A stretch of 64,000 nt of DNA from Halogeometricum limi (GTDB lineage Archaea > Halobacteriota > Halobacteria > Halobacteriales > Haloferacaceae): NCBI RefSeq assembly GCF_900115785.1, contig NZ_FOYS01000007.1:62001-126000 (forward strand). The letters are read 5' to 3'. A program made the position numbers and the translations under genes. Below, piece after piece: positions 8,951-17,223 of the stretch. How positions within the stretch are numbered: position 1 is the first letter of the stretch; each line of letters begins with the position of its first letter. The notes beneath the pieces are model-generated. The model saw nothing but the letters and a program-made list of their open reading frames with translations, made no database searches and was not told the DNA's origin.

Positions 8951-9868
8951 CTACGAGTGCGGCAACAGTCGGTGCCGGAAGCGCCACGCGAGGCCGGCGA
9001 GGAGGGCGACGGGGAGGACGAACGCCAGCACGTACGGGAGGGCGAACGCCACGCCGACGACGACGGCGCGGGCGACGACGGCGACGCCGTCGACGGACTG
9101 AAGGAACGCCGAGAGGACGGGCGTGTCGTACCACCGGTCGGGCGCGATACGCTGCGGCGTCGGCCGCGGTTCGTTCAGTTGGACGGTGAGCGTCGAGTAG
9201 GCGACGCGGTCCTCCAAGGACTGTTTCTGTGCCTCCAGACGCTCTATCTCGCCCTGAACGTCGGAGAGTTCTCGCTGGACCGCCAACACGTCCTCGGTGG
9301 TGTTCGCCTCGTCGTACAGTTCGCGAAGTTGGTCCCGTTGCGCGCGGAGGTTCTCCAAGCGCGCGTTCAGGTCGACGAGTCGGTCCGTCACGTCCTCGGT
9401 GTTCGTCTCCACCACCTGCACGTCGCCCTCGGCGCGCGCGTCGTCGACGAGTGCGTCGAACCGGTCGGCGGGGACGCGCAGGACGAGTCGCCCCGTCGTG
9501 TACGTCTCGTTGCCGACGCTGTGTCGCTCTTGGGTCGTGTCCGAGACGAACCCGCCGTACTCCTCGACGTGGGCCGTGAGGTTCCGTTTCGACGCGTCGA
9601 ACGAGTCGACTTCGACGCGCATCCGACCGGTCTTGATGAGTTGCCGCGTCTGCACGTTCGCCTGTACGGAAGCGTCGCCGTTCGACCCGCCGGACCCGCC
9701 GCTCGTCGCCTCGGCTTCGACTGCGGTGGCCGACGCGCCCGCGTCTGCACGACTCTGTGACACTGCCTCGCCCCCGTCCCCACCACCGCTGTTCGCCGCC
9801 CCGTTACACCCGGCGAGGGCGACGAGGACGACGACGGCGACGAGGACGAGCGTTCGTCTCTGTGACAT
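8951..9868 (-). CDS. DUF4349-family lipoprotein
   Basis: A 305-residue envelope protein. A Sec-type signal ends in the lipobox LAGC near residue 21, followed by a Gly/Ser/Asp-rich linker (22-70). The core (about 72-235) matches DUF4349: RQLIKTGRMRVEVDSFD, then RLVLRVPADRFD, then a long heptad coiled coil (about 150-210, NARLENLRAQRDQLRELYDE). A membrane helix near residues 262-295 is followed by a short basic tail. So the protein is anchored at both ends, with the coiled coil outside. It lies between ychF and the halofilin-like gene on one strand. Function in archaea unknown; an envelope or scaffold role is inference. Confidence 0.82.
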   Translation of the reverse strand: MSQRRTLVLVAVVVLVALAGCNGAANSGGGDGGEAVSQSRADAGASATAVEAEATSGGSGGSNGDASVQANVQTRQLIKTGRMRVEVDSFDASKRNLTAHVEEYGGFVSDTTQERHSVGNETYTTGRLVLRVPADRFDALVDDARAEGDVQVVETNTEDVTDRLVDLNARLENLRAQRDQLRELYDEANTTEDVLAVQRELSDVQGEIERLEAQKQSLEDRVAYSTLTVQLNEPRPTPQRIAPDRWYDTPVLSAFLQSVDGVAVVARAVVVGVAFALPYVLAFVLPVALLAGLAWRFRHRLLPHS

Positions 9869-9937
9869 CCTGACACACCGTACGACTACGTATCAAAAAG
9901 ATTTGACGTTGGCACAAACGGTCGTTTGACATACCGC

Positions 9938-10789
9938 CTACTCGGCGTCGCGGGACACGTCCGCGCGGACGATTCGCATGTCGCCTTTCGCGCGCATCGT
10001 CCCGTCGACGGCGGCGCTCTCGTGGAGTTCGAGTTCCGCACAGGAGACGTCGCCGAGGATTCGGGCGTCTTCCGCGATGGTGACGGTGCCGTTCCGCGTC
10101 GTCACGTCGCCGTGGATTCTCGTTCCCGACCCGACGGCGACGTCGCCCCGCGCGCGCAGACTGCCGAAGATGTTGTCGTCCTCGCCGACGGTGATGGACT
10201 CCGCGCGGATGTTGCCGTGGATTCGACACTCGTCGCCGATGTGGGCGGGCGTCGAGGCGCGCCACGCGTCGTCGGAGACGGTGGAACCCCGGGGTATCAC
10301 GAGTGGGTCCACCTCGCTGCTCCCGGAGAGCGAGTCCGCCAACTCGCCCGCCGCCTCGTTCTCGCCCAACCGAAGGAGTTGCGAGAGGACGATGAAGTAG
10401 AAGACGAGCGTCGGGACGGGGTTGCGGATGACGATCCAGCCGCTGGCCTCGAACCCCTGTTCGATGTCCACGTCGTCGCCGATGTCGAGGTCGCCGGAGA
10501 CCATGAGACGGCCGCCGACGTGGACGCGTTCGCCGAGGTAGGCGTCCTCGCCGACGAGGACGTTCCCGGCCACGTCGCACCAGACGTCGAGTCGGCAGTC
10601 GCCCTCCGCTTCGATGTCGCCGCCGAATCTGACGCGTTCGCCGGCGACGACGTTTCGGCCGCGAACCCCGAACTCGACGGTGCTCTGCCCGCCGACGATG
10701 ACGTCCCCGTCGGTCACCAAGTCGTGCTCTTCGACGGTCGTGCCGTCGGGGATTTCGAGCGCGTCGAGCGGGTCCGAACCGAGTGACAC
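9938..10789 (-). CDS. Bactofilin-like (halofilin) polymer-forming protein with internal membrane helix
   Basis: A 283-residue protein built from two runs of short beta-helix repeats rich in G-D-V (residues about 15-115 and 160-275, e.g. IVGGQSTVEF, VGEDAYLGERVHVGG, DVAVGSGTRIHGDV). These flank one hydrophobic segment at about 118-140. This is the architecture of bactofilins, and of the halofilins that control cell shape in Haloferax; the HalA/HalB choice is not settled by eye. Start chosen at the GTG giving VSLGSDPLDALEIPDG: the open frame extends 64 codons upstream, but that part is low quality and runs across a TATA-like TTATAA about 25 nt before the GTG. Divergent from the DUF5800 gene. 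Confidence 0.8.
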   Translation of the reverse strand: MSLGSDPLDALEIPDGTTVEEHDLVTDGDVIVGGQSTVEFGVRGRNVVAGERVRFGGDIEAEGDCRLDVWCDVAGNVLVGEDAYLGERVHVGGRLMVSGDLDIGDDVDIEQGFEASGWIVIRNPVPTLVFYFIVLSQLLRLGENEAAGELADSLSGSSEVDPLVIPRGSTVSDDAWRASTPAHIGDECRIHGNIRAESITVGEDDNIFGSLRARGDVAVGSGTRIHGDVTTRNGTVTIAEDARILGDVSCAELELHESAAVDGTMRAKGDMRIVRADVSRDAE

Positions 10790-10889
10790 ACCTCTCTGTG
10801 ATTCGTCCGAGGTTATAAGCGCCCCGCAAGACAGACGGCTGACGAGAGAGGGAGACGCTCTTTTGTACCCCGACGGATTATCCGGCAGT

Positions 10890-11090
10890 ATGACTGTTTT
10901 GTCGTTCGACGACAAGGGCGTCGACGTCGAGTACGAAGGGACCGAGTTCCGACTGGAGAAGAAACTCATCGAGGACGCCACGGAGAAGTCCTACCCCGAC
11001 GTGACCGACCACGAGGTCCTGAAGATAGTCGAGAAGAACCCCACGCTGAGCGGCGAACCCCGGCGGATTCGAGACATCTTGAACACCTGA
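10890..11090 (+). CDS. DUF5800-family small protein
   Basis: A 66-residue cytoplasmic protein (TVLSFDDKGVDVEYEG at the start, DHEVLKIVEKNPTLSG in the middle). I recognise the pattern as the short haloarchaeal DUF5800 family, but with moderate certainty. No Cys, no membrane segment; predicted as a small alpha/beta fold. It is transcribed away from the halofilin-like gene, sharing the ~100-nt intergenic region. Function unknown. Confidence 0.72.
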   Translation: MTVLSFDDKGVDVEYEGTEFRLEKKLIEDATEKSYPDVTDHEVLKIVEKNPTLSGEPRRIRDILNT

Positions 11091-11170
11091 ACAGCTGAAC
11101 GGCGGCGAATCTCTCCTCCCGTCCGCCCCTTCGGTCGCCCCGGGCTGACCGTCCAGTCGGTCTCGGACGG

Positions 11171-12334
11171 CTACTCGCCGTGTATCTCCGTCTCCGGGAA
11201 GAAGTCCGCCCACGCGAACCAGAACATGGGAGAGCGGTCGTTCGCGCGCGCGAGCGTCGCCCCCTCCCGTGCCCCGTCGACGGCCCGGCCGGTGTGGAGG
11301 TCCCACCGCGACCCGCCCGCCGTGAGCACGTCCGCGCCCGGTTCTCGTTCGAACGTCAGCGTCTCGCCGTCGACGCGACGGACGTAGGCGACAAGCGTTC
11401 CCTGCGTGGACGCGGCGACGACGACGGGGAGGCCGTCGACGTCGTCGTTCACGACCGAAGCTTCGGAGACGACCGGGAGCGGGTAGGCGACGGCGGCGTT
11501 TCCGTGAGCGACGCCGACGACGCGCGTCTTCGGGTGGAGTCGGTCGTCCACCTCGTCGTTGTAGCCGATACCGACCCGACTGGACGTGTCGTAGCCGAGG
11601 TACGGGTCGCGGTCGTAGTCGCGGGTCACTCTCCCGGTGACGGTGTCGGAGAGAGGTGGCGGCAGGAGAACGGTCGTCTCGGGACGGGAGTCGCGCCACT
11701 CGCCCCACGACGTCGTCGTCGACGGGAGCAAGTCGAGTTGCGTCCCTGTGAGCGGACCGCGAATCGCCGTCGCGAGAATCTGACTCCACAGCGAGTCGGA
11801 CTCGCTGTCGTACATGACGAGGTCGGACTGCCAGAGGTAGCCCGAGACGCCGAACGTGCGGGTGTCGCCGCCGACGACGCGTTCGGCGACGACGGCGCTT
11901 CCGCAGAGCGGACAGAAGGTGACGAGGACGGGGCGGTCGAACTCGTCGTTGACTATCTCGTGCCAGTTGAGGACGGCGAGGGGGTACGCGCGCGCCTCGC
12001 CGGCGAGTTCGACGCCGACGACGAGTTCGCCGTCGTCCAGCGTCGCATCCACGTCGGCCCAGTCGTCGTCGAACTCGGGGGTTACGATTGCGGGGATGGC
12101 GTCGAGCGGTGCGCCCCGGTTCAACTCGTCCATCGGCACCGGAAGCGACACGTTCGCGAACCCGACGGGGTCTGGGTCGCCCGCCGCGTCGGTCGCGTCG
12201 AACCCCTCGCGCGGCGCGTTCGATGCGTTCGTATCCCCTCCTCCGGAGGGCGCAGACCCCTCACCGCCCACGCATCCGCAGAGACATCCGGTCGCCCCCA
12301 CGCCCGCCGCCGAGAGAAACTGTCGTCGGTTCAT
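11171..12334 (-). CDS. Tat-exported DUF3179-domain lipoprotein
   Basis: A 387-residue exported protein. Its N-terminus NRRQFLSAAGVGATGCLCGC combines a twin-arginine motif with a Cys-rich lipobox region. The DUF3179 domain fills the rest; typical features are AYPLAVLNWHEIVND, VTFCPLCGSAVV (CxxC pair), VSGYLWQSDLVMYD and a W-S-Q-I-L-A motif. The start was set at the twin-arginine ATG, since the open frame upstream (91 codons) is non-coding in character. The family is widespread but has no agreed function. The conserved CxxC and the surface location suggest a redox or metal role, which is inference. Confidence 0.85.
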   Translation of the reverse strand: MNRRQFLSAAGVGATGCLCGCVGGEGSAPSGGGDTNASNAPREGFDATDAAGDPDPVGFANVSLPVPMDELNRGAPLDAIPAIVTPEFDDDWADVDATLDDGELVVGVELAGEARAYPLAVLNWHEIVNDEFDRPVLVTFCPLCGSAVVAERVVGGDTRTFGVSGYLWQSDLVMYDSESDSLWSQILATAIRGPLTGTQLDLLPSTTTSWGEWRDSRPETTVLLPPPLSDTVTGRVTRDYDRDPYLGYDTSSRVGIGYNDEVDDRLHPKTRVVGVAHGNAAVAYPLPVVSEASVVNDDVDGLPVVVAASTQGTLVAYVRRVDGETLTFEREPGADVLTAGGSRWDLHTGRAVDGAREGATLARANDRSPMFWFAWADFFPETEIHGE

Positions 12335-12420
12335 GGGGGTAGTTCGCACGACAGTGATAAAGCCGCAGTTCGGTCGTGCGAGAGCGACACACGCGAGAAG
12401 AACGCGAAGAGCGACCGACG

Positions 12421-13107
12421 TCAGCGGAGACGCTCTTCGAGACAGACGGTGACGATGGACGCCGCGATGGCCGCACCGCCGTGGAACGGGTCGAGTTTCG
12501 TCTCGCCCGCGCGTTCGCGGTACGGTATCCCGACTTCCGTCACGTCGTACCCCCGCATCAGCGGACGGATGAGCAGTTCCGCGGAGAGGCCCGTGTTCTC
12601 CGTCCACGTGATGTCGTGGAGGAGTTCGCGACGGTACGCGCGCATCCCCGTCGTGGTGTCGTGAACGCGACGACCCATCAGGAGGGACGCGAGGAGGGCG
12701 AACGCGTGGTTGCCGTAGCGGTTGAGCGTCGGCATCGCGTCCGCGCCGCGAGCGAGTCTGTCGCCGGACACCACGTCGTCGCCATCGTTGATTCGCTCGA
12801 GAAACTCCGGGAGCATCTCCATCGGGTAGGTGTCGTCGCAGTCGGTGGTGACGACGACGGGGCGGTCCGGCGTCAGCACCGCCTCGCGGACGGCGACGCC
12901 GTACCCCTGCGGTTCCTGTTCTATCACCGTCGCGCCCATCTTCCGCGCTATCTCGGGGGTTCGGTCGTCGGACCCGTCGACGCAGACGACTTCCGCGCGC
13001 CCGTCGGTCACGCGGTCGATATCGGCGAGTACCGCTCCGATGGCCTGTTCTTCGTTGTACGTTCCCATGACGACGGCGACGTCGTCGAACGTGAACTCGT
13101 CGGTCAT
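12421..13107 (-). CDS. GT2 glycosyltransferase, dolichyl-phosphate hexose synthase type
   Basis: Family-2 glycosyltransferase of 228 residues, expected to move a hexose from a nucleotide sugar to dolichyl phosphate for N-glycosylation or lipid glycosylation at the cytoplasmic membrane face. Motifs: VVMGTYNEEQAIG (12-24), VCVDGSDDRT (41-50), VVTTDCDDTYP (the metal-binding DxD position, near 85-95) and VVSGDRLARG (near 112). No transmembrane helix is evident, as in soluble Dpm1-like enzymes. Its start codon lies at one edge of a perfect 9-bp dyad that also covers the TATA region (13106-13131), suggesting operator control. Confidence 0.86.
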   Translation of the reverse strand: MTDEFTFDDVAVVMGTYNEEQAIGAVLADIDRVTDGRAEVVCVDGSDDRTPEIARKMGATVIEQEPQGYGVAVREAVLTPDRPVVVTTDCDDTYPMEMLPEFLERINDGDDVVSGDRLARGADAMPTLNRYGNHAFALLASLLMGRRVHDTTTGMRAYRRELLHDITWTENTGLSAELLIRPLMRGYDVTEVGIPYRERAGETKLDPFHGGAAIAASIVTVCLEERLR

Positions 13108-13131
13108 ATCCGGCGTTTATCGGCCGGATAT
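13106..13131 (-). promoter_or_regulatory. Perfect 9-bp dyad spanning TATA region and start codon of the glycosyltransferase gene
   Basis: ATATCCGGC, an 8-nt spacer, then GCCGGATAT. On the minus strand the outer arm overlaps the TATA-like AAATATCC about 26 nt before the start, and the inner arm contains the AT of the ATG. A bound dimer would block the promoter and leaderless start together; as RNA the dyad could only form if transcription began upstream. The sequence symmetry is directly visible; its regulatory role is inferred. Confidence 0.5.
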
Positions 13132-13157
13132 TTGAGCTTTTAGGTTCGCCAAAAAGT

Positions 13158-13547
13158 TTAGCTCAGGCCGCGGTCGTCGGGTCGCTCCTCCAGTTCTTCG
13201 GCCCGGTCGATGAGGTAGTCCATGAGGCGCTTGGCCGAGTCTTCGACCGTCTTCAGGTCGTCGTCGGAACGGCCGCTCACGCGCACGGAGAGTTGGTACA
13301 GACCCAGTTCCACGTTCGGGACGGTGTCGTCGTACGCGCCGTTCATCTCGGCGTCGTCCGCGCCGTCGTCCCCGCTCCCGTCCTCGGCGTCGTCCACGCC
13401 GCCGTCTTCCACCGCCGCGTCCGGGTCTTCGCCGTCCGCTCCGGCGGCGTCTGACGTCCCGTCGGATGGGTCGCCGTCGGTCGCGTCCGACTCGGCCGGG
13501 TCCCGTTCGGGGTCGGCCGTCTCCTCGGCGTCCGCGTCGTCGGTCAT
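13158..13547 (-). CDS. Acidic protein with C-terminal helical domain
   Basis: A 129-residue hypothetical protein. Residues 1-75 are a very acidic, Asp/Ala/Gly-rich, probably disordered tail. Residues 78-125 form a conserved-looking domain: a beta segment VPNVELGLYQLSVRVSG, then the amphipathic helix DDLKTVEDSAKRLMDYLIDRAEEL. The ATG at 13547 begins the acidic tail; an ATG nine codons earlier is less likely. Possible regulatory or partner-binding protein; I do not recognise the family. It lies between the glycosyltransferase and the exonuclease on the same strand. Confidence 0.7.
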   Translation of the reverse strand: MTDDADAEETADPERDPAESDATDGDPSDGTSDAAGADGEDPDAAVEDGGVDDAEDGSGDDGADDAEMNGAYDDTVPNVELGLYQLSVRVSGRSDDDLKTVEDSAKRLMDYLIDRAEELEERPDDRGLS

Positions 13548-13606
13548 GTCTCTCGCCTCAGTACGGCGGTACAAAAGCGTCTCGCCTCCGAGACGAGCGA
13601 CGAGGG

Positions 13607-14398
13607 TCAGGACGGGGGAGGAGAGGCGTCGTCGGATTCGGTCGCGTCGACGAACGGACCGAGCGAGTCGTCGTGGAGCGACGAAACGACGACGTCCATC
13701 AGGTTCGCGAGGTTCTCGGTGTCGTCGCGGTTGTACGAGACGAGGGTGTCCAACGCCTCCTCGTCGCCGTCGCGGTCGTACCGGTGCCAGAGGCGCACCG
13801 CGTCGCGCCCGGACAGGTCCGGTCGGTCGCGGTCGATGCCGACGTCCTTCTCGATGGTCTTCAACCCGCCGGTCAGGTCCAGACGGCGACAGGGGTACAT
13901 CAGGTCGAGGTGCGGCGCGTCGACGGAGACGCCGAAGTTGTCCTCCAGGAACGGCACGTCGAAGCGCTTGCCGTTGAACGAGGCGACCAGGGAGGCGTCG
14001 GTGAACTGTTCGCGGAGGGCCTCCGTCGTCAGGTCCTGCCCGCGGACGAGCGTCGTCGTCTCACCGTCCCGGTAGAACGAGACGGTCGTCACGTCGTTTC
14101 GAGACGAGTCCAGACCCGTCGTCTCGATGTCGAAAAAGAGCGTGTCCTCGCGGAAGTTCTCGTACAGTCGCCAGCGTTCGCCGGAGGGGAACACCTCGCC
14201 GAAGTACCGAGCGTCGCCGTCGTCCAACCGTTCCAGCGAGTCGGCGACGAACGTCTCGATACTCTCTGCGGTCTTCTCGCCGACCGGCGCCGACGAGGGG
14301 TCGAACGACTCCCAAGTGAGCACTCCAGCGTCCCACAGCGACCGTTCCGTCCGTTCGCCCACGCCGCGGACGGGGATGAAACTGTTCTCGATACGCAT
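13607..14398 (-). CDS. Ribonuclease H-like (DEDD) exonuclease, YprB-type
   Basis: Predicted 3'-5' exonuclease of 263 residues. An N-terminal helix-hairpin-helix-like part (FIPVRGVGERTERSLWDAGV) may bind nucleic acid. The catalytic domain from about residue 85 shows LFFDIETTGLD (first Asp/Glu pair), ASFNGKRFDVPFLE (second Asp) and VSYNRDDTENLANL (last Asp), the DEDD series. A short hydrophilic tail ends the protein. Activity on DNA or RNA cannot be distinguished by sequence. The divergent neighbour encodes the SRAP protein, and both may serve DNA repair. Confidence 0.85.
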   Translation of the reverse strand: MRIENSFIPVRGVGERTERSLWDAGVLTWESFDPSSAPVGEKTAESIETFVADSLERLDDGDARYFGEVFPSGERWRLYENFREDTLFFDIETTGLDSSRNDVTTVSFYRDGETTTLVRGQDLTTEALREQFTDASLVASFNGKRFDVPFLEDNFGVSVDAPHLDLMYPCRRLDLTGGLKTIEKDVGIDRDRPDLSGRDAVRLWHRYDRDGDEEALDTLVSYNRDDTENLANLMDVVVSSLHDDSLGPFVDATESDDASPPPS

Positions 14399-14508
14399 GT
14401 CCGAACCGCGGGCACGCCGACGCCTAAACCCTTCGAGTGGCGCGTTTCACCCGGAGGAGGGGCGACCCCCGGGCGCACGGTTTTCACGCCGCCGCGCGTA
14501 GTGAGCGT

Positions 14509-15219
14509 ATGTGTGGCCGCTACAGTCTGTTCACCGCACCCGAAGCCCTGGAGACCCGGTTCGACGCGACGTTCGAGACGACTCCCGAACCGCGGTACAA
14601 CTGCGCCCCGGGTCAGTTCCTCCCCGTCGTGACGAACGACGACCCCGAGCGGTTCCGGTCGCTGAAGTGGGGTCTCGTCCCGCCGTGGGCCGACGACCGA
14701 TCCGTCGGGAGCAGACTCATCAACGCCCGGTCGGAGACGGTCAGAGAGAAACCGAGTTTCCGCGAGGCGTTCGAGCGTCGTCGCTGTCTGGTGCCCGCCG
14801 ACGGGTTCTACGAGTGGGTCTCCGAAGCGGGCGGCAAGCAACCGTACCGCGTCGCGTTCGCGGACGACCGGCCGTTCGCGATGGCCGGCCTCTGGGAACG
14901 CTGGAAGCCGAAACAGACGCAGACCGGCCTCGGTGACTTCGCGGGGGGCGGCGGTCCGACCGACCCCGAACCGGAGGTGCTGGAGACGTTCACCGTCGTC
15001 ACCGCCGAACCGAACGAACTCGTCTCGGACCTCCACGACCGCATGTCGGTCATCCTCGCGCCCGACGAAGAGGAGACGTGGCTTCACGGCGACGACGACG
15101 ACGCCGCCGCCCTCCTCGACACCTTCCCGGACACGGAGATGCGAGCGTATCCGGTCTCGTCCCGCGTGAACAGTCCGGCGAACGACGATGCGGACATCGT
15201 CGAACCGGTCGACGTCTGA
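14509..15219 (+). CDS. SRAP/HMCES-family DNA-protein crosslink protein (YedK-like)
   Basis: Protein that covalently captures abasic sites in single-stranded DNA through its N-terminal cysteine. The ATG at 14509 places Cys at position 2 (CGRYSLF), which the mechanism requires, so an upstream start at 14437 is rejected. Other active-site residues are present: the Asn in LINARSE (near 75), Glu in DGFYEW (near 104) and His in DLHDRMSVIL (near 180). The 236-residue length is typical. It is divergent from the DEDD exonuclease gene, 110 nt apart. Confidence 0.93.
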   Translation: MCGRYSLFTAPEALETRFDATFETTPEPRYNCAPGQFLPVVTNDDPERFRSLKWGLVPPWADDRSVGSRLINARSETVREKPSFREAFERRRCLVPADGFYEWVSEAGGKQPYRVAFADDRPFAMAGLWERWKPKQTQTGLGDFAGGGGPTDPEPEVLETFTVVTAEPNELVSDLHDRMSVILAPDEEETWLHGDDDDAAALLDTFPDTEMRAYPVSSRVNSPANDDADIVEPVDV

Positions 15220-16800
15220 CCCCCACCGAAGCGTATTTGACCAGATCTGGACGACGAAGTTGGATGCAGATTCGATATAGCGATATAGAGTATACGCGTC
15301 TGAGGCGCGGCAGTCGTCACGGGGTGTGATACCATTTCTGAACAGCTATTCAGTCGGGATATCGTCGATAGCGCACTTTGCGGTTCACACGACGGATAGA
15401 CAGCCGAGAAGACGCAGGAGAGACAGAGTCTCCCGACCGACGGGGGTCGGCGTTTTCCACGGAGTCGAAGCCCCCACTTCCCACCGAGTACGAGAGACGA
15501 GCGAAGCGACCTGACGGAGAGACGACCACGGCCGTCGGCCGGGACGGAACGCCTGAGGCGGGACGGATCATCGGTCGAGACGAGATGCCTGAGGAAGAAG
15601 GGTCGCCTGGCAGAGCGTTCACCGTCGTGCCGGAGGCGAATCGTCGACTCGAAAGAGCGACGCGACTGCCGCACCGACGGAGAGGACGCCGGTAGTCGGT
15701 GACAGACTTCGCGGTGCGAACGAGCGACGAGGGTCCGATGCGTAGCGCCGATGTCGGCACGCAACTCCGGGGGTTCAGCCGGTGAAGAAGGGTGTCGCTC
15801 ACGGCACTGGCAAGCGTACCATCGAGGGCGTGTCGTCGGGACGAGACGAGACGCTCCGGTACGACTCGGCGGCCCTCTCAGCGTCGGACGGCCAGTCGGA
15901 GACTCGCAGACGAACGAGCGCGTCGCCCCCTATCTCTTCCCGTCGGTCTGCCGCGTCCGGCGTCGCTGGCCCGCCGGAGGGAACCGGTCGCTACGCACGT
16001 GTTCTCCCCCCGGTGCGTCGGGACTGTCGGGGCCGTCGCTCTTCTGGAACGGCCCACCTCTCGTCGCGCAGAGGTATGACAACTCCCCGACACACACCCG
16101 CGCTGTCGGGGGAGACGCGTCCGACCGAGGGCGCTGACGACTCGGGTCGTGAGAGACCTCCACAGAGAGTTGCGGAAACTTTTGCTTGTTTCTGGAGCCG
16201 GCTTTCGGGCACACAACCCCAGGGGTAGAGAGGGCGAGAACGGTACTGCAAGAGAGATATTTTCATGCCGTTCTTTCGAGATATATTCGAGCGGTGCGAC
16301 CGACTTCTGTTCGAGTGACTCCCCCATCACTCGCCACTCACGAGTCAACGTCGTCGAAATTCGTCGTCGGGCATCCGACTGGAGCGGCAAAATTATTATT
16401 TGTGTGTGTGCATCCTAAGCCACGAGTACGATATCACGAATACAGATAACTTATCGAAATTTACCGCCATAGGACAGTATAAGTGGAGTTATACTGTTCG
16501 ATGCAGGTGTTCAAACCGAAGGGAGAGACCGGAGACTGAACGGGAGGCGAGCGACGAGACGGCGGCGTCGAGAGCCCGATTCGGCGTGCTGAACGCGGTT
16601 CGACGCGCGCCGTTGGAAAGCCGGTGGGCGAGCGAAAACCCCCGGCTCGCTCGCCGACCGAAACCGACACCGAACTCGGCCGAGACAGCGCGTTCGTCCA
16701 CCCTGCACCGAACGGGATGGTTCGTATCGAACGTCCTCTCACGGCGGCCGAGAGAAACTGACACGAAACCGAGAAGACGACCACCAGCGAGACACGAGAC
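15220..16800. other. 1.6-kb region without recognisable genes
   Basis: No frame here has the codon pattern of the neighbouring genes: the open frames give Arg/Ser-rich products without any domain. Base composition is mixed, with AT-rich islands at about 15240-15300, 16245-16290 and 16385-16500. It contains the dyad at 16474-16497. It immediately precedes the DUF5805/recombinase pair, so it may be decayed mobile DNA or a site acted on by that recombinase. I see no tRNA, CRISPR or intact insertion sequence. Confidence 0.5.
16474..16497. promoter_or_regulatory. Perfect 9-bp dyad overlapping a TATA-like sequence
   Basis: ACAGTATAA, spacer GTGGAG, TTATACTGT. Each arm reads as a TATA element on one strand, so it could be a bidirectional promoter, a regulator operator or a recombinase half-site pair. 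The nearest gene on the right begins about 300 nt away (DUF5805 at 16801). Confidence 0.45.
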
Positions 16801-17223
16801 ATGCCCACAGACGATGGAGAGACGGAGCGAACGACCGTACAGACGTACGTCCCAGCGTACCAGAAAGACGAGTGGAAGCGCCACGCCGAACGCCTCGGAA
16901 TGAGCCAAAGCGAGTTCGTCCGAACGATGGTGCAGGCGGGCCGTCGCGACTTCGAGATACCGGAGCGAGGCGCGGAGCCGACAGCGTCCGAAGACGCCGA
17001 CGAGGCGGCCGGGAGAGGAGAGTTCGAGCGACGCGTCCTCGACGCGCTCTCGGCCGCCGAGCACCGGTCGTGGGACGACCTCATCGAGTCGCTGACCGAC
17101 GACATCGAGGACAGACTCGACGAGACGCTACAGGAGCTACAGGCGTCGAACGACGTCCAGTACAGCGGCCGCCACGGCGGGTACGCACTCGCACCGGGGA
17201 CGGGAGGCGACAGTGGCCGTTGA
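16801..17223 (+). CDS. DUF5805-family protein with ribbon-helix-helix-like N-terminus
   Basis: A 140-residue protein. Residues 10-45 (TTVQTYVPAYQKDEWKRHAE, then LGMSQSEFVRTMVQAGRR) have the strand-helix-helix pattern of DNA-binding RHH domains. The C-terminal part (about 75-135) looks like a winged helix (RSWDDLIESLTDDIEDRLDE, then GGYAL). Its last 11 nt overlap the recombinase gene. This coupling suggests it is an accessory or regulator of the recombinase, for instance a directionality or architectural factor, which is inference. The DUF5805 name is from memory. Confidence 0.82.
   Translation: MPTDDGETERTTVQTYVPAYQKDEWKRHAERLGMSQSEFVRTMVQAGRRDFEIPERGAEPTASEDADEAAGRGEFERRVLDALSAAEHRSWDDLIESLTDDIEDRLDETLQELQASNDVQYSGRHGGYALAPGTGGDSGR

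Noticed and set aside
16215-16226. AACCCCAGGGGT palindrome with nearby GGAAAC, like an origin recognition box
   Set aside because: The full ORB consensus is not present and no orc1/cdc6 gene is in the window.
15878-16390. 170-residue minus-strand frame in the gene-poor region
   Set aside because: Arg/Ser-rich with no codon bias, start signal or recognisable domain.
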